Part shown: positions 32,658 through 43,929 of the stretch, one piece after another | How the letters are laid out: each line of letters starts with the position of its first letter | How positions within the stretch are numbered: position 1 is the stretch's first letter | Program-made: the position numbers and the translations under genes | Notes under the pieces: model-generated | What the model was told of the DNA's origin: nothing | The model's input: the letters and a program-made list of their open reading frames with translations, nothing else | Databases searched by the model: none | Source of the DNA: Falciphora oryzae | Taxonomy: Eukaryota > Ascomycota > Sordariomycetes > Magnaporthales > Magnaporthaceae | Direction of reading: 5' to 3' | NCBI GenBank assembly: GCA_000733355.1 | Contig: JNVV01000047.1 | Location: forward strand, 126,085 to 190,084 | Length of the DNA: 64,000 bases

Positions 32658-33941
32658 GTGTCCTCGGGGAGCGGGGAGTTCATGGTGGCTTCCTCCACGT
32701 CTGCAGCTTCCACCGTTTACGTGCAGCCTCAGGCCGTCACGCTCCCCTACAGAGAGCCCATCGCCGCGGCGCCGGCCAGGCCCAGCCTCAGTTTCGCGGG
32801 GCCGCGGAAGCAGGGCCATGCCCGGAACACGCTCCTCATCATTGGGATTGATTTCGGAACCACCTACACTGGGTATGGCCCCTTATTCCGGCTTTATTTT
32901 TATCTCGTCGGTCGGCTAACCATCCCAACACCAAAGAATCGCGTACGGCGTCACCTCGGACCCCTCCCGCATCGACGTCATCACCGACTGGCCGGGCGAG
33001 GCGGCCCAGGGCAGGAACGACATGGTCAAGACGCCCAGCGTCATCAAGTACAGCCAGACGGCCAGTGACGACGACGGACCGGGCCGGTTCGAGTTCGAGT
33101 AGGGCTACGAGTCGACGAGGGCGGAGCCGGCGCCATCCGCGGCATCAAGCTGGCCCTGGAGCCGGGGAGGCGCAAGTTTTTCGCAGAGACTTCCGGAGAG
33201 GACGACGACGCCGCCGCCGCCGCGCCGCTCCTGCACGAGGAGACAGTGGCGACCGAGCACGCGCGCCTCTACAAGAGCACCGTCGACATTGTTGCGGACT
33301 ACGTCGGCGCCGTCTACGCGCACGCCATGGAAAAGCTCCAGGAGGCAGAGATGGCCGAGCTCTCGGGCCTGCCGAAAAAGTTTGTCGTCACCGTGCCGGC
33401 CGGCTGGTCTCCGCACGCGGGGTCGGCGACGCTGCGGGCGATGCGCCAGGCCCACGCCGACCTGAGGCAGGTCGGGCCCGAGGACATGATCACCGAGCCC
33501 GAGGCCGCCGCGCTCTTCACCTTCCAGAGCTTCAAGGACCGGAATCTCAAGGTGGGGGACACCTTCGTCATGTGCGACGCCGGCGGCGGCACGGTCGACT
33601 TGATCTCGTACCAGATCACGGCCCTGAAGCCCAGGCTGCGGCTCAAGGAGCTCGTCGCGCCCGACGGTCGGTCGGTCGGGTCCATGATGATCAACAACGG
33701 GTTCGAGAGGCACCTCCGGGCCGTGCTGCCGGAGCGCGTCTTCGACAAGCTCAAGGCCGGGGACGGCATCGCGTTCAACGCCATCATGCACGACTTCGAC
33801 ACCAAGATCAAGACGCGGTTCCTGTCGGCCGAGGACTGGGACAAGAAGCGCGCCAACGGGCTCATCAACCTGCCCGGCGTGGCCGTCGACAACGGCGAGG
33901 CCAACGACATCAAGGACAACACTCTGAAAGTGACGGGGTGA
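32658..33941 (+). pseudogene. Hsp70-like ATPase, broken and C-terminally truncated
   Basis: Fungal Hsp70-superfamily ATPase of the divergent actin-fold type. Exon 1 ends in LLIIGIDFGTTYTG (phosphate-1 loop). A 64-nt intron (32874-32937) joins it to IAYGVTSDPSRIDVITDWPG and MVKTPSVIKY. A TAG at 33100-33102 falls where a Trp is expected (FEFE*GYE), and about 10 bases later one base is missing, after which VDEGGAGAIRGIKLALEPG resumes in another frame. Later motifs include KKFVVTVPAGWSP, TEPEAAALFT and the phosphate-2 loop CDAGGGTVDL. The match ends at NTLKVTG followed by a GT donor, and no C-terminal subdomain follows. Two lesions and truncation make it non-functional. The next gene starts within 160 bp. 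Confidence 0.85.
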
Positions 33942-34098
33942 GTTCTGTGGCATCTAATATCCAGCGCCGCCAGGACATGCCGCCGTGTAGCTAACTTTCT
34001 CAGCCGGATTTTCCCTTTTTTCTCCGAGACTCGGCCAAGCGTCCCGAATTGCGATGCTTCTTCTTTCGATTCCAGGCAGCGCCAAATGGACGGTTCTC

Positions 34099-36331
34099 AT
34101 GGAAGAGCCGCTCGCAGACGAGGCGGATCCGCCGAACCAGCGCAAGAAGCGAATACCGGTATGCCTAGTGCCATCTCGTTTCCCCGAAAAGCAGGCAGGC
34201 CCCTACTGACGGGACCAACAGCGAGCATGCGCTGCTTGCCGTCGATCCAAGGTAAAATGCGATGAGCAGCGGCCATGTTCACGGTAAGGTTCCCTCTCCC
34301 CCTTGGACAGGCAGACGGACGCACGCCTGTGGGCTGACTCCCTCCAAGCTGCAAGTCCCTGAGCAAAGGCTGCGTGTTCGCCGAGCGGCCCAAGGACCCC
34401 TATGGCTCTCTCAGGCAGGAGATCGAGTCCCTCAAGGCGAGGCTCCACGCCCAGCAGCAGCTGTCCTCGGCCTCGGCCTCTGGCTGCAGCCCGGCCTGGT
34501 CCGACTCGCCATCGACCATCATGACGCCCAGCCTACCTGTCGTGTTTGGCGCCCAGGCGGGAGCCATGCCTCTGGGAGCAGCCGCCATGAACCCGAGTCT
34601 GGCCGACTCCATGTCTCCCCCCTCGGCCGCCCCGACCGGGTCGTCCATGGCATCCGCCTCTCCCGGCACGACGGCGACTCTGGACCTCGACGTCCTGAGC
34701 GTGATGAACAGGGCCCCGAAGCGGAAGCGCTCGCACTACGAGGTCGCCACGCTGTCGGCGCCCGACCTGGTCAATGCCGGCATCATCCCCGTCTCGGACG
34801 CCGAGGCCTACTTCGGCGCCTTCTTCTCCGGCTGCGACCGTTTCGTGCCCGTCTTTGACCCCAGCCACGACACCATGGAGTCGGTCCGCCGCCGGAGCCC
34901 GCTCCTGTTCAGCACCATCTGCTCCATTGGCTGCCGCGTCCTGTCGGGCGCCGATTCGCAGCACTGCCGTCAGCTCGCCTTCCACACCCAGCTCATGCTC
35001 AACGCCGCCGTCCTGGCCCCCCGGCTGCCAGGGGGGCCCGGTCGCTCCCCGCAGCCCCGACCTACTCCCTCGAGACGATACAGGCTCTGCTCGTCAAGGC
35101 CTGCTATGCATCAAAGCGGTCCCTGCCCGTCGCCGTCGCCATGCGCATGGCCATTGAGCTCGGCCTGCCCGAGGCCTACGACACCCTCAGCGCCCGCTCG
35201 ACCTCACGACGGGGCCGACGGCCGTCGCATCAGGGTCCGGCGGGTGGAACAGCACCGGCACCGGCGGACGGCGTGCCGAGGACCGCCGCTTAACCGGGCT
35301 GGGGCGGGATCTCGGTCGAAGACGACGACGGTGCCATGCTGATGCGCAAGACGCGCACCTGGCTCCACATTGCCGTCATAAGCCACATCATGCACGTGGA
35401 CGTCGGCGACCTCCCGACGCTCCGCTTCCGCGGGGCCGCCAGCCGCTGTCGCATCCTGCTCGACGCCCCTTTTTCGACCGACGTGGATCCGCACCTGCTC
35501 CCGCAGGTCGAGCTGAACGCCATCCGCGCCCGCATCCGCGCGTTTTTGGCCCAGCTGTGTAGCGAGGGTGGCAACAGCAGTAGCAGCAGCACCAGCGGAA
35601 GGAACAACAACACCACCGCCGCCGCCGCGAGCCGCAATAGCAACGCCTGGGCACCGGCAGACGACGAGGCGCTTATGGACGTGGCGCGCGGGGCCCGCAT
35701 CGACATCGACGTCTGGTACGGCGACTGGACGCGGGCGCTGGCCCGGCACTCGTCGCGGCTGCCCTGGCTGGCGCCCAACCTGGCCGTGCAGCGCTACTGG
35801 TCCGACGCCATGGCCATGTGCTCGGCCGTCCGCTGCCTGGGGCTCGAGGACGTGAGCGCCATGACGCCGACGCAGCGCGCCATCCTGCTCATGGCCAGGG
35901 ACTCGCTGTGCGACCACCTCGACGTCGTCCTGGCCGAGCCGCGCCTCTACCTGGGCGCGCTCCGGTACGCGGCGGACTTTGTGTGGGCCAAGAACGCGTT
36001 TTGCCTGCTGCTGCTGCTCAAGCTGGTCGTGCTGCTGCCCGACGGCGGCGGCGCCGACGAGCTGGACCGCCGCGGGCTAGTGGGCAAGAGCTGCGCCCTG
36101 CTCGCCGAGCTGGCCAGGTCCGCCGGGGCGAGCGGCGGCGGCGGCCACACGGACTTCGAGTCGTTCGTGCCGGAGCAGTTTGTGTTTGAGTGGGACTTCT
36201 CGGGCCTCACGCTGTTCTCATCCCCGACCACCGAGGCCACCTGGCTCGACGACTTTTTGACCGTGGCGCTCGAGGGCGGCGACGACTTTTACGGCGGGCT
36301 CGGCTGGACCGCGGCCGAGTTTCCGGTCTGA
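34099..36331 (+). pseudogene. Zn2Cys6 transcription factor with fungal-specific domain, frameshifted
   Basis: Gal4-type regulator. Exons 34099..34158, 34222..34283 and 34349 onward. Joining gives RACAACRRSKVKCDEQRPCS and RCKSLSKGC, a complete CX2CX6CX5CX2CX6C zinc cluster, then a leucine-containing coiled linker (GSLRQEIESLKARLHAQQQL). An in-frame ATG also exists at 34054. The middle region (AYFGAFFSGCDRFVPVFDP, LLFSTICSIGCRVLSG) is the fungal transcription-factor regulatory domain. At about 35030 the frame must shift by one to continue as TYSLETIQALLVKACYASKR. A TAA at 35291-35293 then interrupts before a long intact C-terminus (MLMRKTRTWLHIAVISH to TAAEFPV). Two lesions suggest a pseudogene; sequencing error is the alternative. 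Its target cannot be inferred. Confidence 0.8.
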
Positions 36332-37925
36332 GGATGGGCGTTTGGGTGGCACGGTGGCTTATCCCCTTCTGCTCCATCGCCGACGAGCAAAGGTGGCTGT
36401 TTTAGTGTTTGAAAAGGACCGGCTCGTGAGGCATCCGAACCACGCCCGACGTGGGGGCAGATCCCCCAGTACGTTTTACTTTGTGCCACAAAATGACCGG
36501 AAATTCTCTCATGGACGGCAAAAGCTGCAGAGCCAAATTCGGCCATGAGTCACCTGAAAGCTTGGGGAAGACCAAATACAAGCCAAAAAAAAAGAAAATC
36601 GGGGAAAAGGGGGGTATAAAAGGCCGGCCCCTTCAGGCACGAAAAAATTGCCATCCTTCTTTCCTCAGTGTGTATGGGATCTTCATCGGCAGAAGCCTCA
36701 AAGTTGTACCAAGTATCATCATTGGGATATGATGCCCACGAGCAGTGGTTTCTGTCCTTGTGAGGCCGTCGAGGGATCTTTCTTGCCCTGTGGCAAGGGA
36801 GTCTGCGGGCGGGTCGTGAGGGCCAGCAAGCCGGCTCGTGGGTGTTGTTGCTCCCCCTGAGCTCCCGAGATGTTGTTGTTGGTTGAAGTGGTGAGTACCT
36901 GCCTACCCGAGCAAGGTTTTCCCAAGAAACTTGCCCGGTCTGGGGAGACCCCAGATCCGCCAAGCTGACCACGAAATAATTCTATATGAAAGAGCAACTC
37001 GGAGGGCGTGCCGCGGCGGCGTGGACGGGACCGTTGTGGCATTCAAGGGGGGAGCACGGCCGGAGAGCGAATCTCTCCGGCCACCAAAGAACAAGGATGA
37101 TAATCCAGGCGCCAGGCCCCTCCAAAAAGTCGGGATCCCCCTCTCCGGGGTGACCGGCAAAGGGGGCGCGTTGCTCGCCTGGCAGCTGGTCTGGGTTCTT
37201 GGCCTTCGGAAGGGGTTGTCGACTGGCGGCGCAGGCATGGGGTCAAAAGCGCTCTCTCCCCTTTTACCCCCGGATGCCCTCACGATGCCCAGAGCCAGCA
37301 GGAGGCCGTGGCTCTATTTGTCACTCTCTAATCACCCAATTCACAGGGTCCTAGAACATCAACGGACATCATGGCAATCATGTATTCTAGTCCCCCTTGC
37401 ATCACGACTGCCATTTCTCCACAGCGCCTATTATTTTCTCTCCCTAAATAGGTGCCTAGATAGACATGTGTGCTGGTTGCACATCGCGCCAGTAACAGGG
37501 GCGTCAACCAATTGCTCGACATCAGCCGCGCTGAATCTCATGATTTCAATTGCCGCGTGCGAGCGCCGGGCGCGGCAATAATGCGGGCTTGGCTGCCCCC
37601 AGGGGGGAGGAAGCCCATGGTTCAAAAGGAGGATCGGATCAGGGACCATCTTTCGCACGTGCAACCGCCTTGCAGTAGGCAAGTCCGACTGACGGCGGAA
37701 CCACTGAGGGTGCGGTGCCCCAGCGTACAGGACAAACTGTTTCGGTCGCTTCTTCGGTGGCGCACGAAGCGATTCGCGCAGCGACTGCGGTACGCTGCTG
37801 GAGATATACGTAAAAGGTGCATGGATTTAGTAAAATCCACTTGCAAAAACTGGTGGGTACCGTGTATACCGATGCTCACATGCTTGCCAGGGGCACAACT
37901 TTCCAAACTACAATGGGGAAACTGT
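36332..37925. other. Intergenic, no recognisable gene
   Basis: About 1.6 kb with a TATAAAAG motif at 36615-36622 but no coding region that I can attach to it. Confidence 0.45.
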
Positions 37926-39853
37926 CTAAAGGTGCACCAGATACTGTGTCCAGCTCGGCGTGCTGTAGGCCGACACGGGCAGAGCCCGCAGAGAAATGAA
38001 CGCCTCGACGACGAGAAAGACTCGAGAAAAGAGGTATCCGAGCACGAACGCGGGAAGGCCGACATATAGCGCCGCTTTGGAGAGAAAATAAACCATTATC
38101 TCCCATACGCCGCCAAGGTAACCAAACACTTTTTCCCATACGCCGCCAACGTGGAACACCTCCTCCGGAGTTCACTCCGGAGGAACACGCCGCCTCCTGG
38201 TTATAAGGTCTATCGCCGCCATGAAGGCAGTGAGGACGAACCCAGAGGCCGCAAGGTAGATGCTGGAGATGCGCCAAAGCAGCTGCTCGGCGTACGTGGG
38301 GAAGAAGTCGCGCCACGCGGAGCCGTGCAGCCCTCCGTAGGCCAGAGCCGAGACGCAGAGGACCAAAAAGGCCCTAACATTCTCCTCTTCCGTCGTGCCG
38401 ATGCTGTTTAATAAGTAGCCGACCGACTCGCCCAGGATATCGTCGCGCGCAGACCAATTCTCGCAACCTGCAACCAAGAACCCCACCGGATTTTCCCATA
38501 TCCGCCACGGGGATTTATCAAGATAGATTCTGTAATCCGATTTCGTGTTTACGAGGCCCGAGGATATCTCCGGGTACTGGCGACGGAACTCCCAGGCCAT
38601 GGACCACCTTCGATGGAGCAGAGGATCCGTGACGGCGACGGCCCCCGGGCGTTGAAGGACTCCAATCGCCCTGCCCCCAGGAAGAGCACAGAAGGGCATT
38701 CTCGGGTTCGTCTGGGTCGCCTCGAGGCATCGCTTGACACGGTGTTGTGGAACCCATTCGTCGGGAGTGAGTTCGCGGCTGTCCACGGGACACGGTGAAT
38801 CATAGGGCTGATTGTCCTCGGTATACCAGCAGACGTCGAGGCGTTCGGCCCTCCCACGCCGATCTTTGCTGCATACCCATCCGAGGGCGGCCAGGAGATG
38901 AACGGGCTCGGCAGTGATCAGGGTGGGCTCGGCGACGTCAAGAGGCTTGTGCCACCATAGGTAGTACACCATCAAGGCGCAGATGGCGTGGGAGAACGTG
39001 TTGAGTTCAAGGGCAGTCACCATGAGACCCTGCGACCAGCGCATTGTCGTTTCCAGTATCAACCACGAGCCTTGGGCCAGAGCGATTGTTTTTGCTAGGC
39101 TGTCGGCTTTGCTCTTGTCGTTGATGGTGTCGATCGGGATGTCTGGGAGGATCCCAGGTGCCATTTCCGCGGCGGCGATCACGCCAAGTGGGCACAGGGA
39201 GAGACGAGGAGAGCCAGGGATCTACAGAAGTCAGCGCGTGAAATTACTCTTTGCTGTGTACCGGGGGACTCGTCACTTACGTATGGCTCCTGGCTTCGAT
39301 TGCCTGTGTCAATGGCGAGACCGCCCATGACGGCATAAAAGCTGTGTCTGAGTTTCCAGGGATAGCGGCGTTCGCCGGTTGTTTGGTCCGCAGCTTTCTT
39401 TAGAGAAAGAGAAGCGTTAGAGGTCATGCGGCAATGCGACAAACAGGGCGGCGGTGTTGAATGCCCTGAACGGTGATCGTACCTGGTTCCCAAATATTTC
39501 GTTCAGCTCCATCGTCAACCGCATCGCCCGCCGCCGCTGTATCCAAGCGAGGCAGACAATGAGTTCGGGCGCAAACATGCCGACCACGACGAACACGGCC
39601 TTGATCTTGAACTTGTAGAGCTTCGACGCATTTGCCCGGGGGATGTTGATGTGGACGGCCGTGTAGACGCAGAGCGCGAGCGTAGTGACGCAGCTCCGCA
39701 GGATGCCGAAAGTGCCCCGCCCATTAGGCTCCGACCTGTTCACAAACGAGGGTCCCGTTAGCAGGTGTTTTCTGTGGCATGGGTACCAAATTGCGTCGTT
39801 GATCAAGCGGCGACAACATACGTCCAACCGACCACTGTGCTGTCGTCGGCCAT
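37926..39853 (-). pseudogene. Fungal multi-spanning membrane protein, copy 1 (single in-frame TGA near C-terminus)
   Basis: Member of an abundant fungal integral-membrane family of unknown function; paralogue of the gene at 41296-43520. Exons 39822..39853, 39483..39735, 39281..39397 and 39221 downward all join in phase: MADDSTVVGWT, SEPNGRGTFGILRSCVTTLA then a hydrophobic helix ending AVHINIP, MFAPELIVCLAWIQ, SFYAVMGGLAI, DIPIDTINDKSKADSLAK, LELNTFSHAICALMVYYLWW with HKPLDV, and YGGLHGSAWRDFFPTYAEQL. A TGA at 38172-38174 stops it, but the same frame continues for 81 codons (VFLVVEAFISLRALPVSAYS to YLVHL), matching the C-terminus of copy 2. Either a truncated protein or a recent pseudogene. 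Confidence 0.8.
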
Positions 39854-41295
39854 GGTGTCACTCGAAACTGTGCCACTCGCGGGGTGTTGCGCAGAATGGC
39901 TAACAAGAGAAGAGAAGGACCCCCGTGGTTTGGGCCTTCCTCTTTCTCTCTCACACACACACCTCTCTTCAGGCTCAACAATATGAGCTCGCGCGGTTCC
40001 GGCTTGTATCAGACTCGGGCGGCTCTGATGTGATGAGTGCACTGATTCCTCGGAGCCTCAGTTTCGAGCAAATGGGAGAGGAGCAGACCAGGAAGGTATG
40101 GGCACACGTATGCCTTTATCTCGGCATTTTGAATACGGACGCCGATTTGACTGGGCAGAGCTCGCACACGTACATGCCCCATCCCAACCTCCTGATCGGG
40201 AAGGACGGCCAGGAAGGCTTCGGGTTTGTGCGGTGGTTTGTGGTCAGGCTCCAGCATAAACGCCGTAATAATCACCCGAAATGAGCGCGTTGCATGTCGT
40301 GGCGTCTGCCGATCCAATGGCGGCTTTGAGGCGGAAGCGGTGATGATATCGACTGATATCTTCGCTGTCGGGGCTGCCAGCTATCCAGCCGCATGTGACA
40401 GCTGAACCGGCTATGTTTACTAGCGTTGTGCCTCCGCCTCGCCCTGGACGGTTTCCTTTCCCCCATAGGCCGTATGCTAACGTCACTCAAATGCGGAAAA
40501 TGCGTGTGGCGCACACCTGCCTGCTGTCCATACGCAATAGCGTTATATCCACGTCAATCGCCTCGGGCGCCGTGGCCGCTAAAGAGCGGGTCGGCCGGAC
40601 CGGAATATGCCGCCTCCGTGGCCTAATTTTCCAAACACGGTCGACGAAAGGATTACGCTAATGCCTTCGAGGCCTAGCCCCGAGAGTAGTCGTTACAGCC
40701 GAGCTTTGCAGAACGCGGCACTAGATTATTGGCCGCCGGCCTGACGTTGGGCACCTCCGTGAGGGGGCAGAGTATCCGAGATGCCGCGGCGCGCGCTGTC
40801 CGCCCCGCGGGCCGCCCCGGAGGTAAGAGTATGGTGCTGGCAAGTAGGTACTCCAGTGCCAGGCAGCACTTAATCGTAATCTCCTGCGGTTTCAGGCTCT
40901 ACAAATGCAGCTCCGAAGTCAACAATCGCGCACCGAGCCGAACGATTCGAACGCACAAGAAGACTGCAGGCCGGCAAGCAGTTAAAACATATCGGACGAA
41001 TAGCCGGCCCGGCCGCCGCCGTCCCCCGCCACACACGCGACCCCTTCGGTCGAACACACGCGACTCCTCCTCGGTCGACCGCATCCCAACGATACGCACG
41101 GCGCAAATTTGGCCTACTTAAGCACGCACGCGCAAGATTTTTAAGATCCTGAGCGGTTCTGTTTGTTACCCGTATCGTGCACGGCTTCGATCGTCCTACG
41201 ATTGGCAAGCTGTCTTTGACCCCTTGTTACAACACCTTTCAACTTTGAACCACAGCTTTTCTCCCCACTCCGCCAAAACCTTGCTAGAGTCAGCG
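39854..41295. other. Shared upstream region of divergent membrane-protein paralogues
   Basis: About 1.4 kb between head-to-head genes. It contains the 128-bp dispersed repeat (41086-41213) about 80 bp upstream of the copy 2 start, and no other recognised feature. Confidence 0.55.
41086..41213. repeat. ~128-bp dispersed repeat, copy 2
   Basis: Nearly identical to 20811-20940, same orientation. Here it occupies the promoter-proximal position of the membrane-protein gene that starts at 41296. Confidence 0.92.
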
Positions 41296-43520
41296 ATGGA
41301 GCGAGTTTTTGGGAACGGATCGACGAGTCATACCGCGGTGTGGAAGCCGGAGCCGGCTCGCCGAGGAACCTACGGCATCCTTATAACTTGTTTGGTCACG
41401 CTCGGTCTCTGCATCTGGACCGCTGTCCATTTAAACGTGCCGCCCAGCGAGGAGAAAGAGTCGACGTTTGTCTGCACGGTCAGATGCATCCTGGGCTGGG
41501 TAAAGCTCCCATCTACCGACGAGGGAAGGTGGCGGGCTGCCCGAGCAGCCAAGCATACGCTGCGCAAAGCTGGCTGGATGATCTTAGGGTTTCTTGCGCC
41601 GGAACTGGTAAGCACCAAGGCAGAGAGGAGGGAAACTTCTTGTGGTAGCTATGGGTTGCTGATGCTAGGTCTAGGTCGCCTTCACGGCGTTTCAGCAGTA
41701 TCAGGAGGCGAAATCCATCGCAGAGTTGTGGAATAAGCAACGGACCGACTCTGCGGAAACCCGGGAAATTCAGGCTGGCTCTGGTGAAGAACGGCCTGGA
41801 GCAGAGCCGGATGTAGAGGTGAGCTGGCTCTTTTGACATTGTTACCAGCATTTTCTAATGTACACGGAGCAGGCTGCCGTGGCGCAGGAACAAGAACCAT
41901 GTCTTCCAGACGGCCCTCCGAGGCCCAACGCGACCGAAGAGTGGTCTCTTGTCCATGGCTTCTTCGTTATTATGGGCGGAATTGTAATCCGCGCGAAGCC
42001 CGAGCGCCCCGAATTCTTCCCGATAAAGATCTCGGGCGAGCGTGTTTCACAGTACACCCTGACGCCACGCGGCTTCCGATACCTCATCAAGGCGTGCCCT
42101 AGCCTTATACCAGACCTATCCGAAAACGAGATTCGAGATAAAAGCAAATCGAGCGCTTTTGCCAAAACCCTGGTCTGTTTTCAAGGTACGTGACGTGTCC
42201 AAGCTTCTAAACGGACATCCCTGACGAGCATCTTGCCTGACTGCCTACTGGCAAAGCCTTCTGGTTTTGTGTCCAGTGCTTCCTCCGATTTGCTCAGCAC
42301 ATGGCCATCAGCTTGCTGGAGCTCAATACTTTCGGTCATGCTCTTTGCGCTCTCTTGATATATTGTCTTTGGTGGAACAAGCCGCTCGACATCGGGGAGC
42401 CAGAGCCGATACTCGTCGATGCGGAACCCGAAGCAAGGGCAGTCGCTACCATGATTATGGCGCCGAACATCCGGAACCCGTACCGGAACACGTACCTAAG
42501 GCTTCCTGTTCACTTTGACAGGGAACAAACGGAGGGGAGAATAGTTGCAAATGAAAAACGCAGCGTCTTCCATTCAATACTCCGCCTTTTCGGATCAACG
42601 AGGTTAGTTGTCGGCTTCTAGCGTACAGGAGCTTTTGGAATCCGACTAACTTTGACCGGGGCAGGCACTACGGTCCTATCCGCAGCATCTTGCTATCTTT
42701 TCCTTTTGTAAAAGGACTCGGTGACAATTCGCCGCTCATCCTTCACCCACCGGACCACCCATCGAGCACCATTTACCCACGGAACATCGCGTGGGTCCAG
42801 TTTCAGAATGGCCGTGGTCAGCCCTTCAAGCCTGAGATTCCAGGGGAGAAGGAGCTATGCGTGCGACTGGAAGACTACGATATTCGCCGCCTGAAATATG
42901 CGCTGGATGGACCACTCGGTAATAACATCGAAGACGCCCGGAACTCTTTAACAGGCCGTGTTCGAAACTTCCCCCGATTCGAAGGTGTTAGTCAGCAAGT
43001 GATGCTGTACGTCGGTTTCTGCGTCACCGGCTTCATTTACGGTGGGCTTCACTGCCTTGCGTGGAACGCCCCCTTTGCCACCCAGCTCGAGCAGCTCTTT
43101 TGGCGGATATCAAGCGTCATAGTCACCTCTACTGGAGTATTGGTGGCGTTTGTGTATACCTGGGAGTTGTCTCCGCCGTTCTGGGTTGATCTCGACGACT
43201 CTCTCAACGCTTTTCGTCCTATCTTGGACCTTATCTCTGACCTAGCGCTACTAAAGTGGATTCGGGACACCTACGACGAAATATGGTTGTCTCTTCCAAT
43301 AGGGCTAGATTACTGGTTCGAATGGGCTGTTAAGGGCTCCGTATTCAGAGTGTTGCTTCTCGCCAGGATTCTCTACGACGGGCTGGTCGCAGCGGCCATA
43401 GCCTTTTATGTCCTGGCCCGTATCTACCTGGTTGTGGAGTGTTTCATTAACCTTGTCCACGTGCCGGACTCGGCATATCTGCTACCTCAATGGTCGCAAT
43501 ATGTGCCACATATTTCCTAG
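41296..43520 (+). CDS. Fungal multi-spanning membrane protein, copy 2 (intact)
   Basis: Function unknown; belongs to the same fungal integral-membrane family as copy 1. Five exons (41296..41607, 41675..41818, 41873..42185, 42257..42602, 42665..43520) with GT..AG introns give 656 aa in one frame. Shared landmarks in order: RGTYGILITCLVTLGLCIWT with VHLNVP (first membrane helix), GFLAPEL, WSLVHGFFVIMGGIVI, NEIRDKSKSSAFAKTL, LELNTFGHALCALLIYCLWW with NKPLD, IYGGLHCLAWNAPFATQLEQ, and a hydrophobic C-terminal helix ending VECFINLVHVPDSAYLLPQW. Roughly five to seven membrane segments. No signal peptide. Divergent from copy 1 across 1.4 kb. Identity between copies appears well below RIP thresholds. 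Confidence 0.85.
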
Positions 43521-43598
43521 GTACGTACCAAGTGTTACCAAACTTGAAACACAAACATTTAAACGCTGACCGAAAAGATGTCTGAATTCCCTCGATCC

Positions 43599-43621
43599 CC
43601 GGATCCCCGAAGGGGATCCGG
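43599..43621. terminator. Perfect 10-bp-stem hairpin downstream of membrane-protein gene
   Basis: ccggatcccc, loop gaa, ggggatccgg: a perfect inverted repeat 78 bp after the stop codon at 43520, just outside the fold-back element. It could form a stable RNA hairpin in the 3' UTR. A terminator role is a guess, since fungal genes do not use such hairpins as a rule. Confidence 0.35.
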
Positions 43622-43795
43622 AGGACCTTAGAGAGAGAGAGAGTATATTTAACGTCAGTAAGTCGGGATCTACCAGTCCCTGCCTCCCAAGGGGCATATA
43701 ACGTGCTAGCGCTACCTAAGCTTGACACTAGGCTACATGTTGCTATCAAGGCGGCTAACAAATTAAACCCGTAAGCATACGGAGGTCGGGCCGCA

Positions 43796-43929
43796 TGTAA
43801 CAGCCCGTGTGGGTTGCGTGCGCTACCTTCCTTGATAAGCTGTGCAGACGGGCGATCCAAGCAGCAGCTTGGATTGAAGACCTTTTGGTTATTGGCTCAG
43901 TGGTATCAGGCCCGCGCCGCTGTGTTACA
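43796..43929. mobile_element. 134-bp solo LTR-like insertion with 5-bp target duplication
   Basis: Starts TGTAACAGCC and ends GCTGTGTTACA (inverted TGTAACA termini). It is flanked on both sides by CCGCA (43791-43795 and 43930-43934) and is absent from the other arm and from the 21-kb copy. This is the signature of an LTR-retrotransposon solo LTR. It contains a TGGCTCAGTGG motif resembling a tRNA A-box. Confidence 0.85.

Noticed and set aside
33105..33953. Minus-strand ORF of 282 codons opposite the Hsp70-like gene
   Set aside because: Antisense shadow; the plus strand carries unmistakable Hsp70 motifs.
36615..36622. TATAAAAG box as promoter of an unseen gene
   Set aside because: No coding region with recognisable features follows in the next 1.3 kb on the plus strand.
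43880..43910. tRNA gene suggested by the TGGCTCAGTGG A-box
   Set aside because: No B-box, no cloverleaf, and it lies wholly inside a 134-bp insertion with LTR termini.
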